In this document: positions 1 to 11,999 of the stretch, one piece after another
Position numbering within the stretch: the first letter of the stretch is position 1
How the letters are laid out: each line of letters opens with the position of its first letter
From: Varroa destructor
Taxonomy: Eukaryota > Arthropoda > Arachnida > Mesostigmata > Varroidae
Assembly (NCBI RefSeq): GCF_002443255.2
Contig: NW_019211456.1
Location: forward strand, 45,014,791-45,078,790
Length of the DNA: 64,000 nucleotides
Reading direction: 5' to 3'
Made by a program: the position numbers and the translations under genes
Notes under the pieces: model-generated
Seen by the model: only the letters and a program-made list of their open reading frames with translations
Database searches by the model: none
What the model was told of the DNA's origin: nothing

Positions 1-3000
1 GCAGGTTGGGAACATCGAAAAAGAAAATACCAGCTGTAACTGATAGGGATTATGGAGAATTCGGTACGGATGATACGAAGAAGCGTCTCATATTAGTAAG
101 TGTTCTAAATCTGCAGGTGGGAAATGACACGATGCCCATCAAGCAACACTGGCCATCTTGTAGATTTCCGACGGCGCGCCAAGCGCAATAGTCTCCTCGT
201 CATGCTGCTGACAGTTCTAGTTCAATGAAGACAGACAAAATGATCAAGGCTGGCCGTGACTCATCGGTTCGTATTGTTGTACACCTCTTTTGCCTTGCAT
301 AAGCTGCCCTTGGAGCTGTTACCATTTACTATGAATTCTAATTTGCTTGCAAACTATTCTGTTCCCTTGAGATAGAAAGATGTAGACGGTGCTCTTGATT
401 AACATTAGAGAATCAGGTGGCCTCTTCGCTGTGTACGGATATAGCGGCATTTAAGCTAGCACGCAATGGTAAGTCAAAAGGACAAAATAAAAACTAATAA
501 CTAGAATTTGCTTGGACAACCCACAAACGCAGTATGAGAAAACAAAGATACGTTTAAAATGGCTTATGTACATAGATATCACGTAAATACAAATGTGTAC
601 TTAGAAAATCTTGTCGTTTTTGGCCTGTCTAGCGCAGCAGTTTTGTTTGCTTGCGTGGAAACGTAAGGTACCGTCCTGCAAAGATACCGAGTAACTTAAT
701 TTTTGAGCTAAAAACGGTGAGCTACATTGAAAGGAGAAATATCAACCATTGAGAAGGCAAGAAGACCAGGCGTGGCATTGTGTTGACAAACCCAACTCTG
801 TTGACAGTGCGATGCCACCTTTTCAACTGAATAGTTGTTCCTTGGAACATGGCCTTATGAAGAGTCGCAGACACATGTAAATAATATATGTCATCACTTT
901 AGGTCCAAACATTGTTTTGAAAGGATTCTCAGAGCTGTCGGTAGAATAGTTGCCTTCGTTCTTTATATCACTCGACACGTTATAATCTTATTTGCATCGT
1001 TTTTGAGAACAGACCTGCACTTCTTTATACGCATGTCTGTCGCTGTGTATTACTGTCTACAGATGGTATAAATTATGGAAAGACGTCGTACAGATACGTG
1101 AGCTGGTATTAGAGCAAACAACTGTCAGAACGCGCATAAAAACACAGGAAAAGAGGTAAAAACGTTTGTTTTTCAAGAAAACAGGAATATCTACCTAAAT
1201 ACAGTCTTGTCGAGAACCGTTTTAGAAAAATCTTACTAATGGATAGCCGGCACTCAGTGTTCTAATATGCGCTACACCTGTTACTGCTGCTATTAGACTG
1301 TTTTATGTCGTATTCTCGTGATCTTGTTGGACTTTCAAGTTCGATTCATGTTCCAGTAATGGCTGTCTACCACTTTTCTTTGTTGAAGACAAACTTGGAG
1401 AGAAAGATATAGAGAGTTCCTAAGCGTTAACTTTACTCACTTAATTTTCATAGGGTTACCGCATTGTATACCAGCCCTTAATTTTAAATGTTCCGCTGAT
1501 TGCATGGCTTCAATATAACCCCTGTGGCAATAAATTAATTCGGTCTACCGCCACACTAAGCGCTGTCTTTTGCACCACACCAACAGTCCGATTCTTTCGA
1601 CTAGTCCCAATCTTTTCGTACGGCTAGTTATTGTCACTTTCGTTTGATCCACGATAAAATTGTGCCTTTATTTCCACTAGTTAACCAGATATTTTCCTGT
1701 GATTTTAACTAATTTTTTAAATGTAAATGTTTGCCATTGATTGAGGTTGTGAAATGGCCATGTGATGATAGATTTAATTGGATCTTTTGAGGACTTTTGT
1801 GCTTTATTGCATGCATGACTTGTGATTCATTAGTTAACAGGTGCATTTTTACAAACGGTTATATTACAACGAAAACCCCAAATTGTGTACCGCGGACTTC
1901 CGTTTCGATGTGAATATTTGGTAGCGCATGGACGGAGCTATCTGATACAATCATCACTGAAGTCGTACAGCAGATACGTTACGACGTGATTGTGATGACA
2001 TATCATTTTCCTGCAGTAATTTTTTTCCGTTTTTTCTCCCCTTCTCGAGGTAAATGTCCAACTTCCGGATGCGTAATATCTGAATATATACGGGCACCTA
2101 AGTCGCCCCCTCTAAAACTGTGTCTAAACAATAGCAGATGTTTAAATAGAGTCACTTTCATGCGCCATCCGTGACAGGCGTGCTTACTAAATATAATCAC
2201 CATTTACCAAGATTACATTTTCAACTTGGGACTTAAAGCGCTTACAGGATCGTTTGCGAATGCGCAAACGCTCTTTTAATGAAGGCACGGATAAGCTAGT
2301 ATGCGCTGTCAGATCGAGATTTATTAGGATCCCGTTCCATACATAGTATTTTTGTAGGTCCATACCTTTACTCAGTATGTACGACGTTGCAGGACGGCCT
2401 ATACTTTCTCTTCAGACACTAACAATTTCCGCTTGCATAACAGATTGCAGAATACGTAAATAAGCTTGCTGGAGAAAGTATGATAATAACATGTCATCTT
2501 TTTCATCAGACACCAGAAATTTTCAGAGCTCGGAAATCGCTTCTAACCGCTATAGGCACATGCTTTAGATCGCAAGCAAGCCAGTAATCATCCCCACGGT
2601 TGATTTTGCCATTGATGATAAGTATTTTCTCTCGAGAAAATAACTCAAAACGATCTGTTGTTTCATTGATGAGAGAGAACTAAAGAGTAAATATGCCCTC
2701 AGAGATCACCTTTCTTACCCTTCGAACATGTCTCTCGGACCCTTGCGAACGATCCATTACATGATACGCTCACTCAATCAAAATTCTTTGCTAAGGTTCT
2801 GATCGACAGATGAGAATCATCGGAAATGTGTTTTTTTCTTTGTTGTGGAGTTCTTATTGCGCTGTACTAGAAGCTAGTTCTGCGGCTTTTGCAGCGGCAT
2901 CCGAATTCGCGATGAAGTAACCCAAGAGATTTATAATCTCGATGGGGGGTTTAGTACGCCTTGAGTAATTAGATAATAGCTGATCTTCGCCCTAACTCCA

Positions 3001-4140
3001 AAAACGACGCTCTCCTATTTGTCACGATAAGCTTGTTCTTCTTATTTTCGGGAAAAAAAAGTGGTTTTTGTCCAGTGCTAAGAGTAGCAGATTAATGCAC
3101 GCCTGCTGGAACAAGGACTCTACTAGAAGTTACTTAAATGCGGAAGCTTCTATACAGGGTGGCGCGCCTCATTGCGAATCTTTCGCTTGTCTTGTTTGTA
3201 TCCAAACGAAAACAAATATTTCTTATTACTGACAATCATGCCTATTTATTTAGAGCTACCATCTACCGCGGGTACAGCTCCAATTTGGGATCTACACCAC
3301 TCATTATTCATTCCGAAAATATCCTTTTTTAATCCGCAAGCATCAGTAGATATAAATTTGTTAGTTTTTTAAATATGTTACATACAAACAATTGCAAGGG
3401 AATCAAATTTTGTGCTGATAACAGATCAACGGCCTCAAAAGCCGAAGGGCACAAACGGCCAAAAAGATTAAAATGGTTCAAACGGATACAAAACATCGAG
3501 AAAAAAAAAACTATCTGTTGGAGCCTATCTGACCTAATTGGGAACTAACATTCTCTCTTCTAAAATAGCTGGTAATTTTAGGTTCAGGATTCAGGTGTAT
3601 CAAAAATGTTTTTTAAGCTGTTTTCGTAAATTTCCAATAGAAATAATTTATTTACCCTTATCAGGTGGTATTCCAGACACTACAAAACGCACGAATATAT
3701 GCATGTACAGCATCTTGGCATGTTATATGCTAACGTGATCAAAGCTAATGGCATGAGACGGTTTCAGGAATGGTTTACATATGGTCGAAGCGGGTCCTAC
3801 TAATGATTGCACTATACACCATATCACTGCTATTCTTCGGTTAATTATCGAGCTAAGCTGCCAGGCGAATGACCTCGTGGGCAGCAAGAAGCACGATACA
3901 GAGCACGAAGTATATCACAAGGTGATTACATAATATTCACCAGATTCATGAAACTCCTGTACAATGTATAGGCTATGGTGAAAGCCGTGCATGCATTAGT
4001 GCGTTTTTGTTAGACCGGTTAAGTCGTTTCTGGGTCTCGCTCAGAATTATCATTCTTTGACAAAATTCGAACCACGAAAATTTTCGTTCGTATTTTATCA
4101 AGCTTTCGTGAAGTTCTGGAGTAGCCGATTAATTGAAATG
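1..4140. other. Non-coding, AT-rich stretch; no gene recognised
   Basis: Only short open frames with no domain signature or coherent splice structure are visible on either strand. A frame at positions 6-90 ends at a GTAAGT donor-like site and could be the edge of an exon from a gene lying left of the window, but the support is one site and about 28 codons. An 8-bp hairpin (2,251-2,270, loop AATG) is the only structured element noted. Confidence 0.5.
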
Positions 4141-4149
4141 GCAAGGGAA

Positions 4150-5640
4150 GTTCAAAAGATTAACAGGCTTATTACGGGTGGTCCGACGCAATCTTACAGC
4201 TTTTTGGAAAACGAGACATCTGTTCGGTTCAGATAGTTGACATTCTCTACTGTAAGGTTATCCCGAATTAAACTGGTCCCGTACGGGACGTGGCACAACT
4301 TTGAATTTCAGAAGTCGCAAAGCAATTGAGAAGGACAATCGGTGAGACCTAAAAATTAAAGACGAGACTATCTAGGCATATTTCTGTAGTATGCTGGGGA
4401 AACTTCAGCCATTATACGGGATCAACAACTCCAGCTAGATAAATCGATTAACATATGTTAGCGGTCGGCCTAAGAGATACAGCGTGCTATAAGCCGTAAC
4501 TCTACTATCTTTTCTGAATTTCATTGTCTTGGTCTTGGTTAGGTTGACGGTCGGTCCCAATTCTGGAATGGTGGAGCCTAACCTAGTGGGACCTGCTGCG
4601 CATGGAAGCCATTGTTTCCATAAATAGTCAGATCGTCTATATAGAAATAATCTTCAGCATATTTCCGGGACCACGTACTTTGTTCGGAACATCCTTGAGG
4701 AGGACTGAGAAGAGGTTATAACCTTGGACCATACATATAGTCTAGGAAAACGCACGCAGCACCAAACCGTATCATCAATTCTAACATTGTTCTTTTAGAA
4801 TATAGCCACTAATAGGTTAAGCACGTTCGCAGAAACACTGACGCCGGCCACGATGCTAAAGCTAAATTTCTTTAGACGGAGTCGAAGATCGCTCTGAAGC
4901 CTACAAACACTACGTAGCTATATTACTGAAGATCATTTAAAATTCATTTGATATTGGCAAGTGGGATTTTGCATGCCGTTTCGGTTGAATGCCCCCTCCT
5001 AGATCCGCATTGCTCCTTGGGCAGGAGCACGTTTCCTTGTCAGTAGATAGGCAAGAGGTTTATAACAGGCGTTTTTCTTTACAATCCAGTCCCATGGTAG
5101 TCGTGAGCTATTTAGTTCGAATTCTGTCCAAACCCATTGCCTTCCTTAAGCGCCTGAGTCACTTCCCGGACAGGAAACTACTTTTCGCGTTAGCCCGTTG
5201 TCAATTCGACTTACGCTGCATTGAGCGGTGAAACGCTCTGACGTACGTTGTCGCTACATGAGAACAGCTTAACGAAGTGGCCAATAAACACAAATGAGGC
5301 AATGGAACACGATGTAGGCCTGCGATGGCTAAGCCATTTGTGTCGCTGAAGTTCGGCCTCTCTCATAAGAATAGCTTCCTGCTGCCCTAGATATTTTTTT
5401 GGGTATGAGATATATGTCCTCCGGCAATTCACTTTGAACGCTGTGGCCAGTGGCACCACTCCTCGTTAGCGAAGTGCCCTAGAGGCGTCTTCAGAATGAC
5501 GAACAAGGTGGTTATTCCAGTCAAACCAAATCATGGCTGATGTCTCCTAGGGCGGACTAGAGATTGCAGAATATCGACGTAACGCTTGTAGATATCAACA
5601 TCAATCGGGTTTGGCATTGTCAAAGCCTTATGAGCTCATT
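4150..5640 (-). mobile_element. Decayed non-LTR retrotransposon (LINE), reverse transcriptase region
   Basis: Read on the minus strand, several reverse-transcriptase blocks appear in the right order but in shifting frames with stops. Near 5,105-5,157 there is a KAMGLDRIRTK-like block (family: KApGpDgIpnEL). Near 4,875-4,910 there is FVGFRAIFDSV (family: FvDfrkAFDSV). Near 4,619-4,664 there is YAEDYFYIDDLTIYG, a damaged YADDxxIYG active-site block. At 4,515-4,552 there is NLTKTKTMKFRK, followed by VNRFI, matching the LINE NxxKTKxMxFrrGG...VxsFxYLG thumb block. A linker rich in charged residues before the RT domain continues to about 5,640. The endonuclease is not recognisable further right. 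Inactivating stops and frameshifts are abundant, so this is an old relic and not a gene. The clade (RTE/CR1-like versus other) cannot be decided by eye. Confidence 0.75.
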
Positions 5641-5649
5641 CCAGAAGTT

Positions 5650-7400
5650 TTTTGAATCCGATCTACGCGATACAACTTTATTCTTCTGCAAAAGCGCTGG
5701 TTCTCAAAGAGCCTTGAGGACCGATGCGACAGGACTATCTGTGCTCGGAGCTGCCGTCGTTCATAGAGTGTAGTTTCCTTAAGCAGATTTTATTTTATTC
5801 TTACACTTGCTACAGAGATGGTTATGATGAAGCTTCCTGTAAGACCAACAAACATTGTTACTGTGACTACGCATGGTCTGTGTTTTCAGGGTTTGGTTCA
5901 AGAGGTCTTTTATCGTCGGTTATGGCAAGAGTTACAACCATCATATGGTAAACGGCGAGACGTCGTTGGATAGATCCAGGTAACGAGGGGTCTTCTTTAA
6001 ACGTCTGAAACGGTGACTATTCTCCGTTGTGCTTACAGACGAAACTCACAGATGCTTTACAGTATTGCGTCCAAGCCGGCAGGCTGTACTGCTGGCTTCG
6101 TCACCGGCGCTGCACATCTGTCTCTGAGATTCGTCTGCTATTGATCCTCATTCATAAAAAGGAGTTAACTCGCTTTGCGATTAAACACGCGATCTTTTTA
6201 GCCTTAGACACTATCTATCTATCTATACTCTATCGGACACTCTCAACAACGTAACATTGCGAAAAGTATAACGGCAAAGGATATACTCTGCTAAGGTACT
6301 CTTTTAGTAAGTATATCATTAGCGGCCCAACGGTCCGACCTGGACTCTGGGTGTTCCGTGTTCATTCAGTTCTGTGGTAAGCGACTCAAGTCCATGTACT
6401 CATCGTAGCCTGTTTGTAGAAAGGTGGCTATCGGGCCATTTTCAAATTTCAAGGTGCGAGAGTCAATATTTATATTCATTTTTGTGGCTGGACCTACCAT
6501 GATAGGTGCTTTTCAGGGCAAAAGTCGACGGAGTCACGACATGCATAGTTTTCTGCTCTTCGGACTCGTTCACATTTTCATTTTCCAGGGGCATACTTGA
6601 CGGGTGCATCGACTTGCTTTAGAGGATTTCCGCTTTGTTTCCAAATACGGTGCAGTACAAATGTGATCTGCGCCATGATTTCCCTATCCAGCGGTGTACT
6701 GTTCATACGTTTTCTAGATCGTTCGGTTGACCGGTGTGCAACGATTTCTGTGCTGGTTCAGTCTGAGGCCCTGTCTTATCACTTGTTCGGCATGCCACAT
6801 GTAACACTCTGTTGCGGTTACAACAGCTTAGACCGAAATCATGTGGTCTTTCATCATGTTGCGCACATACAAGATATGATTTTTTTAATGTGGGCCTCTG
6901 ATATAGGAGATTCTTGTGCCCCGTTCGAAGCTTAGAGTCACTGCTATCTCGTTGATCCCAGCTGTTCCGGTAGTCGTGCTTTTTGTGTTTAATTTCGAAG
7001 ATCGTGTTGCTTACCGCTCTCACGATTACAAAAAGAAGTCTGAAACGGTTTCCGAGCTATCCTTTGGCTTAATCGTTGGAAATAGGGACTTACAGACAGA
7101 AGTTCAAAGAGAGCGTTTATAAGTCCACCGCCAACTCTAGTGGCATTTTTTACGATACGCACTGTTCAGAGGCTTACACTAGGAGACAGAAGCATTGAGC
7201 TGCGATACGCCGATCTATTACAAGATGCCCTCAATTCTATACGTAAAACTGCAGGAATCACGAAATAAGTACGGGGCTGTCTTCCGCGCATTCGTTCCGT
7301 TCGAATCTTCGAATTGCCCTAAACAGCCAAAAATTTCAAAAGATGCAAGAAACCGCAAACTTCCTCAAAAGGATTAACCATTATAGCTTATCTGGACGAC
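5650..7400. other. Non-coding stretch; no gene recognised
   Basis: Overlapping open frames occur on both strands around 6,597-7,120 (the longest 112 codons) but carry no recognisable domain, and opposite-strand frames of similar length cover the same bases, which is typical of chance. A decayed LINE endonuclease could lie here, since the reverse transcriptase relic is just to the left on the minus strand, but I cannot identify one. Confidence 0.45.
6211..6226. repeat. (CTAT)4 microsatellite
   Basis: Four uninterrupted CTAT units seen directly. Confidence 0.9.
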
Positions 7401-7463
7401 CCAATTGACAACAACGGCCGTTTATTTCTGTATCAAAAATCTAGGTTTCGAGCCATTTTAACT

Positions 7464-7535
7464 TGTTCAGCAGACCTATTAAATCTAAATCCTATTGAGA
7501 ATGTTCGAGTTTGTATCATTAAAGTCTTCCTCGGA
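7464..7535 (+). mobile_element. Tc1-like transposase scrap
   Basis: The plus strand reads SADLLNLNPIENVRVCIIK, an evident corruption of the Tc1 family block SPDLNPIENxWxxIK, which carries the second catalytic acid of the DDE domain. The extra Leu-Asn looks like a small duplication. Neighbouring frames are broken, and no inverted terminal repeats were identified. It is an old relic of a cut-and-paste DNA transposon. Confidence 0.55.
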
Positions 7536-8051
7536 TTTTTTTAAAAGCCGCATGGAAACTGGCTCTAATGCAGGTCGTCGATTTTGAACTAAAAATTAAA
7601 TTTTGAGTTTAGTTCTAGTGGGAATTTGTGCAGCGCGAAAAAATAGAAAATAATATGTGATTTTTATTACTTTTATAGCAAATTTCGAGATTAAGGACTA
7701 AACATAAAAGTGAAAAACGTAGACGTTCACGTTCTTGTCCAGCTACGACGTAAGCAGACGGAAGGAGACAAGAGAGAAAAAAAAAAAAGGACGAATAGTT
7801 ACTGCAGTTTTGTGGTTTTAATTGCCGAGGACATCTTTTTATGGCGATGTCTGATGTACGATATTGGTGTCCTGAGGGTCCAACAACGCAGTCGATTTTA
7901 CGCGATCTTACCTTAGCTTTTGCCCCCACAGCACACACGCATAGGCTCATATTATTACTTTTTTTGTCGTTTTAGTTTACTAGTTATTTTCGTTACTGTA
8001 TTTGCTATTATCCTGGTTGACCTTCCCTGTAAAATTCGATTTAACTAGTAT

Positions 8052-8070
8052 CGTTGATTTTAAATCAACG
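8052..8070. repeat. Perfect 9-bp inverted repeat
   Basis: CGTTGATTT and AAATCAACG flank a single central T. No function is inferred. Confidence 0.6.
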
Positions 8071-8862
8071 GGAGGTAATATATGCGTGAGAATTACATTT
8101 TTATTGAATGTATGTTCTACCTTAATGATACGAGTTTTCTAAAAATGACAGACTATGGGAAATTCTAATGGATTTTTAAAGGCTGCTATTCAGATACCGT
8201 TCTCTGGCTTAAAATTCGGAAAGGAACAGTGCTATAGAGAATTTAGTTTTATTGTTTCATGCTAGGTGTCGCTATGCTGGGAAGGCATCATAACTGAGTA
8301 AACGAAGATGAATTCAATTAAGCAGATAGACGATATCATGCTGACAGGTCGCATAAGAGACTACATTGCGAGAAGCTATACAGGTCCGCGACCTGTGACT
8401 GGATTCTATGTCCATTAGGGCAGTGCCAGAAAACGTTTGCAAATCATGTTTGTCTATCTAATCACCTAATAAAATTACTTTACCAAAAATAACAAATATA
8501 ACTATACTAGATTTAGGTAGATATCGAAGGCAGAGTTCTGTAAACCTGGATGTTTACTTTGACATATGGAGTTTAGAATACATAATAAAATTCAGTACGA
8601 TTTCTCTTATACTATCTGCCAAACTGTTGCACTGAATCATCGAGCGTTCAAAACCTTTATTTAAATAGTTCGTAGCAAAAAGAAAATGAATCTATGCGCT
8701 TCTATCTTCTTGCTCTTACGCTCAACGTATCCCTTGGTATTTTGTACTTACCTAATCAGCAAAAGGGAAAAAGCAGCCAAACAGTGATGTAGGTAGCAGC
8801 GGGGGGCGAAAGGAACAGCTCCCATACATTTTTCTGCTCAACTAGAATAAGAAACCAGACGG

Positions 8863-8898
8863 TGCCGCCGCTGTTGCCGCTGCCGCCACCGCCACCGA
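8863..8898. repeat. CCG/CCA-rich imperfect triplet repeat
   Basis: Repeated GCCGCC/ACCGCC triplets. In one plus frame they would encode a short proline run that ends in a stop, so they are probably not coding. Confidence 0.6.
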
Positions 8899-9040
8899 CG
8901 AACCGATGAAAATACCAAAATGGAAATAAATTTAATTAGAAGCATCGTCACCTCCGTTTCTCTTTCGGATACTTTACCATCCATAATGTAGTGCGTAATG
9001 TCCATGGCCGTGCGAGCCTAAGTTAGCTTTCGTCTGTCGC

Positions 9041-9053
9041 TTTTGGCGGGAAA
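9041..9053 (+). promoter_or_regulatory. E2F consensus site
   Basis: TTTTGGCGGGAAA is a textbook match to the E2F/DP site TTTSSCGCGAAA/TTTGGCGGGAAA. It lies 57-69 bp upstream of the candidate initiator at 9,110. The match is seen; binding is inferred. Confidence 0.4.
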
Positions 9054-9432
9054 TAGGGAAACAGGACTGCGAAAGGGAGAGCAACAGCATAAAAGCCCTA
9101 CGCGACATCAGTTTGATGTTCCACTGCTCCTTTCTCTTCTGCCGACAGCTCTAAAAGCACTGCTGCCTAATTTCTGTCACTGATATTTTTCGCTCCTGGA
9201 TAACTATTGGTATGACTAGGCTGCTACCGCACCGTCAGCCACTGTCTGCATCTACTATTTGAATTCGATGTAATAGTAGTCCTCTTTTCTCTCTCAGGTT
9301 GTTTTTTTTCTCGCGTCACCAGTTCCTTTCCGTTTTCCCTTAGCGCCTGCCTATTCCCTGTCTTCCATCCTCGGTACGGCCGTTATTTCCGTCGCGTAAT
9401 AAGGGTCCAAGGGTCCTTTTTCTTCTTTGCAG

Positions 9433-9580
9433 CAACGATATTACAGGAGCAGAGGTAGCTAAGAGAAACAGCGGATTCCCGTTCGGGAAGGCCTCTCGTG
9501 AGAGTTTCAGCCTCACTCAACAGCGGTACAAAAACGCTACAAACGCTGCCCACATCGGCAGCGAGATCGATTTTATGTAA
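9433..9580 (+). CDS. Candidate 3'-terminal exon of an unrecognised gene
   Basis: A strong acceptor (pyrimidine tract ending TTTGCAG at 9,426-9,432) opens a frame of 48 codons beginning NDITGAEVAK, rich in charged and Ser/Gly residues, including RNSGFPFGKASRESFSL, and ending in TAA at 9,578-9,580. AATAAA follows 60 bp later. The first base completes a codon begun in an upstream exon (two bases needed). I do not recognise the sequence and cannot place the upstream exon. The only ATG-initiated frame downstream of the candidate start site at 9,110 is MTRLLPHR... at 9,212, which stops after 16 codons. The acceptor plus frame plus poly(A) combination argues for a real exon. Confidence 0.4.
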
Positions 9581-9640
9581 AATGAATAACTATTTCGTTG
9601 GTAGCTTTGCGTATGCGCCAATGAGACCCACTCACACTGC

Positions 9641-9646
9641 AATAAA
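9641..9646 (+). terminator. AATAAA polyadenylation signal
   Basis: Perfect AATAAA 60 bp after the stop of the candidate terminal exon. It runs into an A-rich tract, so a chance match is possible. Confidence 0.4.
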
Positions 9647-10950
9647 AAAAGAAAACGGAAACTTAATACAAATGTAATACGGCAGCGGCTGAAGGATAGT
9701 TCGCTTTATGTATAATAAGCTTGTTAATGAACTGTCGCCGCTATCGTAGGACAAGGCCAGTCCCCGGTGAGTTTGTGCTCCTGATTGGTAGTAGACTGGA
9801 AGCCAGCTGGCTGTCCTTTTGGGCAAAATAAGAAGAACGGAGATTTATCTACCACTAACAAAAAAAAAGGGGCTAAAAGGAGTAGGGGAAGAAAGGCTAC
9901 CGAAGTGCCCGCTAATCCTTAGACAATAAACAGACTGTCTAATGGTCAGGCCCCTAGTAAAAGGTGGCCGTTTGATGTATAGTAATATTGATATTTTTAT
10001 TATTAGTTTTGACAATTTTTTCGTGGTTATTTTTTGTGCGCTATTGATCTAGGTCACGTAATGGGCTGCAGGTTTATTTGCAGCACGTATTAATCTAATA
10101 TCTCGAACACTTATTATTGGCGCTAGGCTCGATTCGGACCCCTTTTTTATTCATACCCTTAAAACCAAATTCGTGACTCTGGACCGCCGTTTTATTATAA
10201 TTTACTATATCTGCCTCGCTTGACGGTGTTAAGAATCGTTAATATGACAACTCCAGCTTAAAACCACACCCTCTTTCTAGCTTACACAAAATTTTCATCG
10301 AGGTTGGGTAACTAGTTATCCAAGTGGAAAACTCCAATTTCCAGTAGCCTAGCAAAGAAAAGAATAGCAACCATAAATTTGCTTTGGTATATACAACTCT
10401 GTCGAACCTGTCGTGTGTATCTGTGAGTTTACTGTACATTAAGGACACCCCAAGTTATGTCACGGGCGGAGTTTCTATATGCCTGAGGGACTGAGCTCTA
10501 ACGAAACGACCTGTGTTTGGAGTGAATCTGGCTTAGTGGAAATACAAAAAAATTATTATGACACCTTAGAAGACAACCTTGGTCTTTATTATTAGTATTA
10601 AATTATTAGGTGAAGCTGCTGCGACCCGTGCGCCGCCGCTCAAACGATAGCTAAGTAAAATAAGATTATTTTTTAATGGACCTTCAGTTCTCAATAATTT
10701 CCAATAATCCTTAAATGATTCTCAAAAATTTCATGATCTACAACGTAAGATATGTTGCATAGCTGAATGCTTTTTTAGTTATCAATTTTGCTCCAGAAAA
10801 AGTTGACGAGTAATAACTTAGGGGATCAAGACATTCTACGCTTGTGACTTATAAGATTTCATAATAATTTGCTTAAGTCAGCCGAACAACTTACGTACGG
10901 AGCCTTTTAAGCGAATTAAGTTACTCAAATATTCTCGATTAACTGACTGA

Positions 10951-10971
10951 TATATATATATATATATATAT
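10951..10971. repeat. (TA)10 microsatellite
   Basis: Uninterrupted alternating TA. Confidence 0.9.
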
Positions 10972-11311
10972 TATTAGAAAGAGGTGTGCGGACACACGTC
11001 GTAAAGGAAAAAGGTTAGTATAAACCCTTAACTCCTTCTTGAATTATACGTCACGCCAAATAATCAGGGAGAGCCTTTACAAACAAATCGCCAAAAAAAT
11101 ATTGTGTCATGCCTTTCAACCCAACGGAACCTGTTAGGCTTACCTAATGAGTAATGAGTATACTTCTCTATTTGAGTGTTTACGTTAGAAAAACGACTAT
11201 TTGTTAAAAACAGCTGCTTTTTTGTTCTAAATACTAAGAGGGTCTTTAAATATTAGTTAGAGATAAAGCAAATCTCTAAAAGCAATTTAATCCGATGTAA
11301 AAGTGAATCGA

Positions 11312-11357
11312 AGTTAATTTTTAAGAAAGCTATATATAACTTTCTTAAAAGTTAACT
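11312..11357. repeat. Inverted repeat, 18-bp arms, 10-nt loop
   Basis: Arms 11,312-11,329 and 11,340-11,357 are reverse complements except for one T opposite G, which would still pair as RNA. The spacer is a TA-rich decamer. It could be a cruciform-prone AT repeat or the remains of a small inverted-repeat transposon. Confidence 0.6.
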
Positions 11358-11569
11358 ATATATATATATATTATCTGCAACCTGCGTTGAAGTGAACTCG
11401 AATACAGAGTCGTCACGCCCTCAGTCATTACATTTTCGCGATGCCTACTAATTATCTTACACACTTATCTACTACGTTTTGGAACGTAAAGCTTCAGGCT
11501 CAAAGACATCTTAACGAGTATATTTGTCAAATGAAAAACAAAAGTTCTTAAAGATTACACTGGACAACC

Positions 11570-11575
11570 TTTAAT
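11570..11575 (-). terminator. ATTAAA polyadenylation signal for RNASEK
   Basis: ATTAAA on the minus strand, about 130 bp beyond the RNASEK stop codon and followed by a TG-rich stretch. Confidence 0.4.
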
Positions 11576-11707
11576 GTGCAGTAGCTAGAAGGAATGGTAG
11601 CTCACTATTACCATATACATGTCGCACTGTCTTAATGAGCCATCCCTCAGGAATCCTTGAAATCAGACGAAGCCAATATTCTATCAGTAAGTGAACTTCG
11701 GAGTTTT

Positions 11708-11995
11708 TCAAGTCCGGCGTTTTCGGTTGGCGCAGTATTGTTGAAAGGAAATGATCATCGTAACAGCATAAATACAAGCTGCAACCCAACAATTACGCGT
11801 GGCCGCTTCGTATCTGTGTTGGATTGAATTTAACGCTTCTTGTTTAGAGCTCGCTTTGTCTTCTCCGTCTTGAGAATCCTCGAGAAACGCTGCTGACTGT
11901 ATGTAGAAAAGCACAGCCATTAATCCCAGCATTATGACGCCCCAGGCACTTAATATGGTGCAAAGAATGGCACTTTTTTTACCACACAGGGGCAT
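11708..11995 (-). CDS. RNASEK: Ribonuclease kappa homologue (two-pass membrane protein)
   Basis: This 95-residue intact frame matches the RNASEK family over its whole length. It starts PLCGKK, then comes the family hallmark LSAWGVIML (residues 15-23) in the first membrane helix (about 8-34). Next is SAAFLED (34-40), which corresponds to the conserved SAxLxED after that helix. A charged luminal loop follows, then Tyr62...Asn68-Cys-Trp, a second helix (about 68-87) and a basic tail NRKRRT. Family members are about 95-100 residues, so it looks full length. RNASEK proteins associate with the vacuolar ATPase on endosomes and have been reported to have RNase activity. The start is chosen because the family begins just before the CGxK motif. 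The coding region has no intron here. The only regulatory hint is an ATTAAA about 130 bp downstream. Confidence 0.9.
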   Translation of the reverse strand: MPLCGKKSAILCTILSAWGVIMLGLMAVLFYIQSAAFLEDSQDGEDKASSKQEALNSIQHRYEAATRNCWVAACIYAVTMIISFQQYCANRKRRT

Positions 11996-11999
11996 TATC

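Larger units (their letters stand above)
8780..9120. promoter_or_regulatory. GC-rich promoter-like stretch
   Basis: This segment is clearly richer in G and C than its surroundings. It holds a run of G (near 8,800), a CCG/GCC-rich tract, a consensus E2F site and, at 9,088-9,112, CATAAAAG followed by an arthropod-type initiator TCAGT (A at 9,110). The TATA-like element is about 20 bp from the initiator, closer than usual. A strong minus-strand donor (GTAAGT at 8,746-8,751) lies just left, and a probable terminal exon on the plus strand lies at 9,433. Both fit transcription starting in this interval, possibly in both directions. The promoter role is inference. Confidence 0.35.
9830..11560. other. 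Non-coding stretch with TA repeats and a hairpin
   Basis: No supported gene is present. It contains two (TA)n runs (10,951-10,971 and 11,357-11,371) and an 18-bp-stem inverted repeat (11,312-11,357). Confidence 0.5.

Noticed and set aside
6..191. 61-codon frame at the left edge, with an internal GTAAGT after about 28 codons
   Set aside because: No upstream context, TTG start, no motif; a single donor-like site is not enough to call an exon.
3138..3372. Two overlapping plus frames after CAGGGTGGCGCGCC
   Set aside because: The start resembles a transposon end, but no inverted partner or transposase was found nearby.
6597..7023. Overlapping 112-codon plus and 106-codon minus frames
   Set aside because: Mutually overlapping, no motif, no splice signals; treated as chance or retroelement debris.
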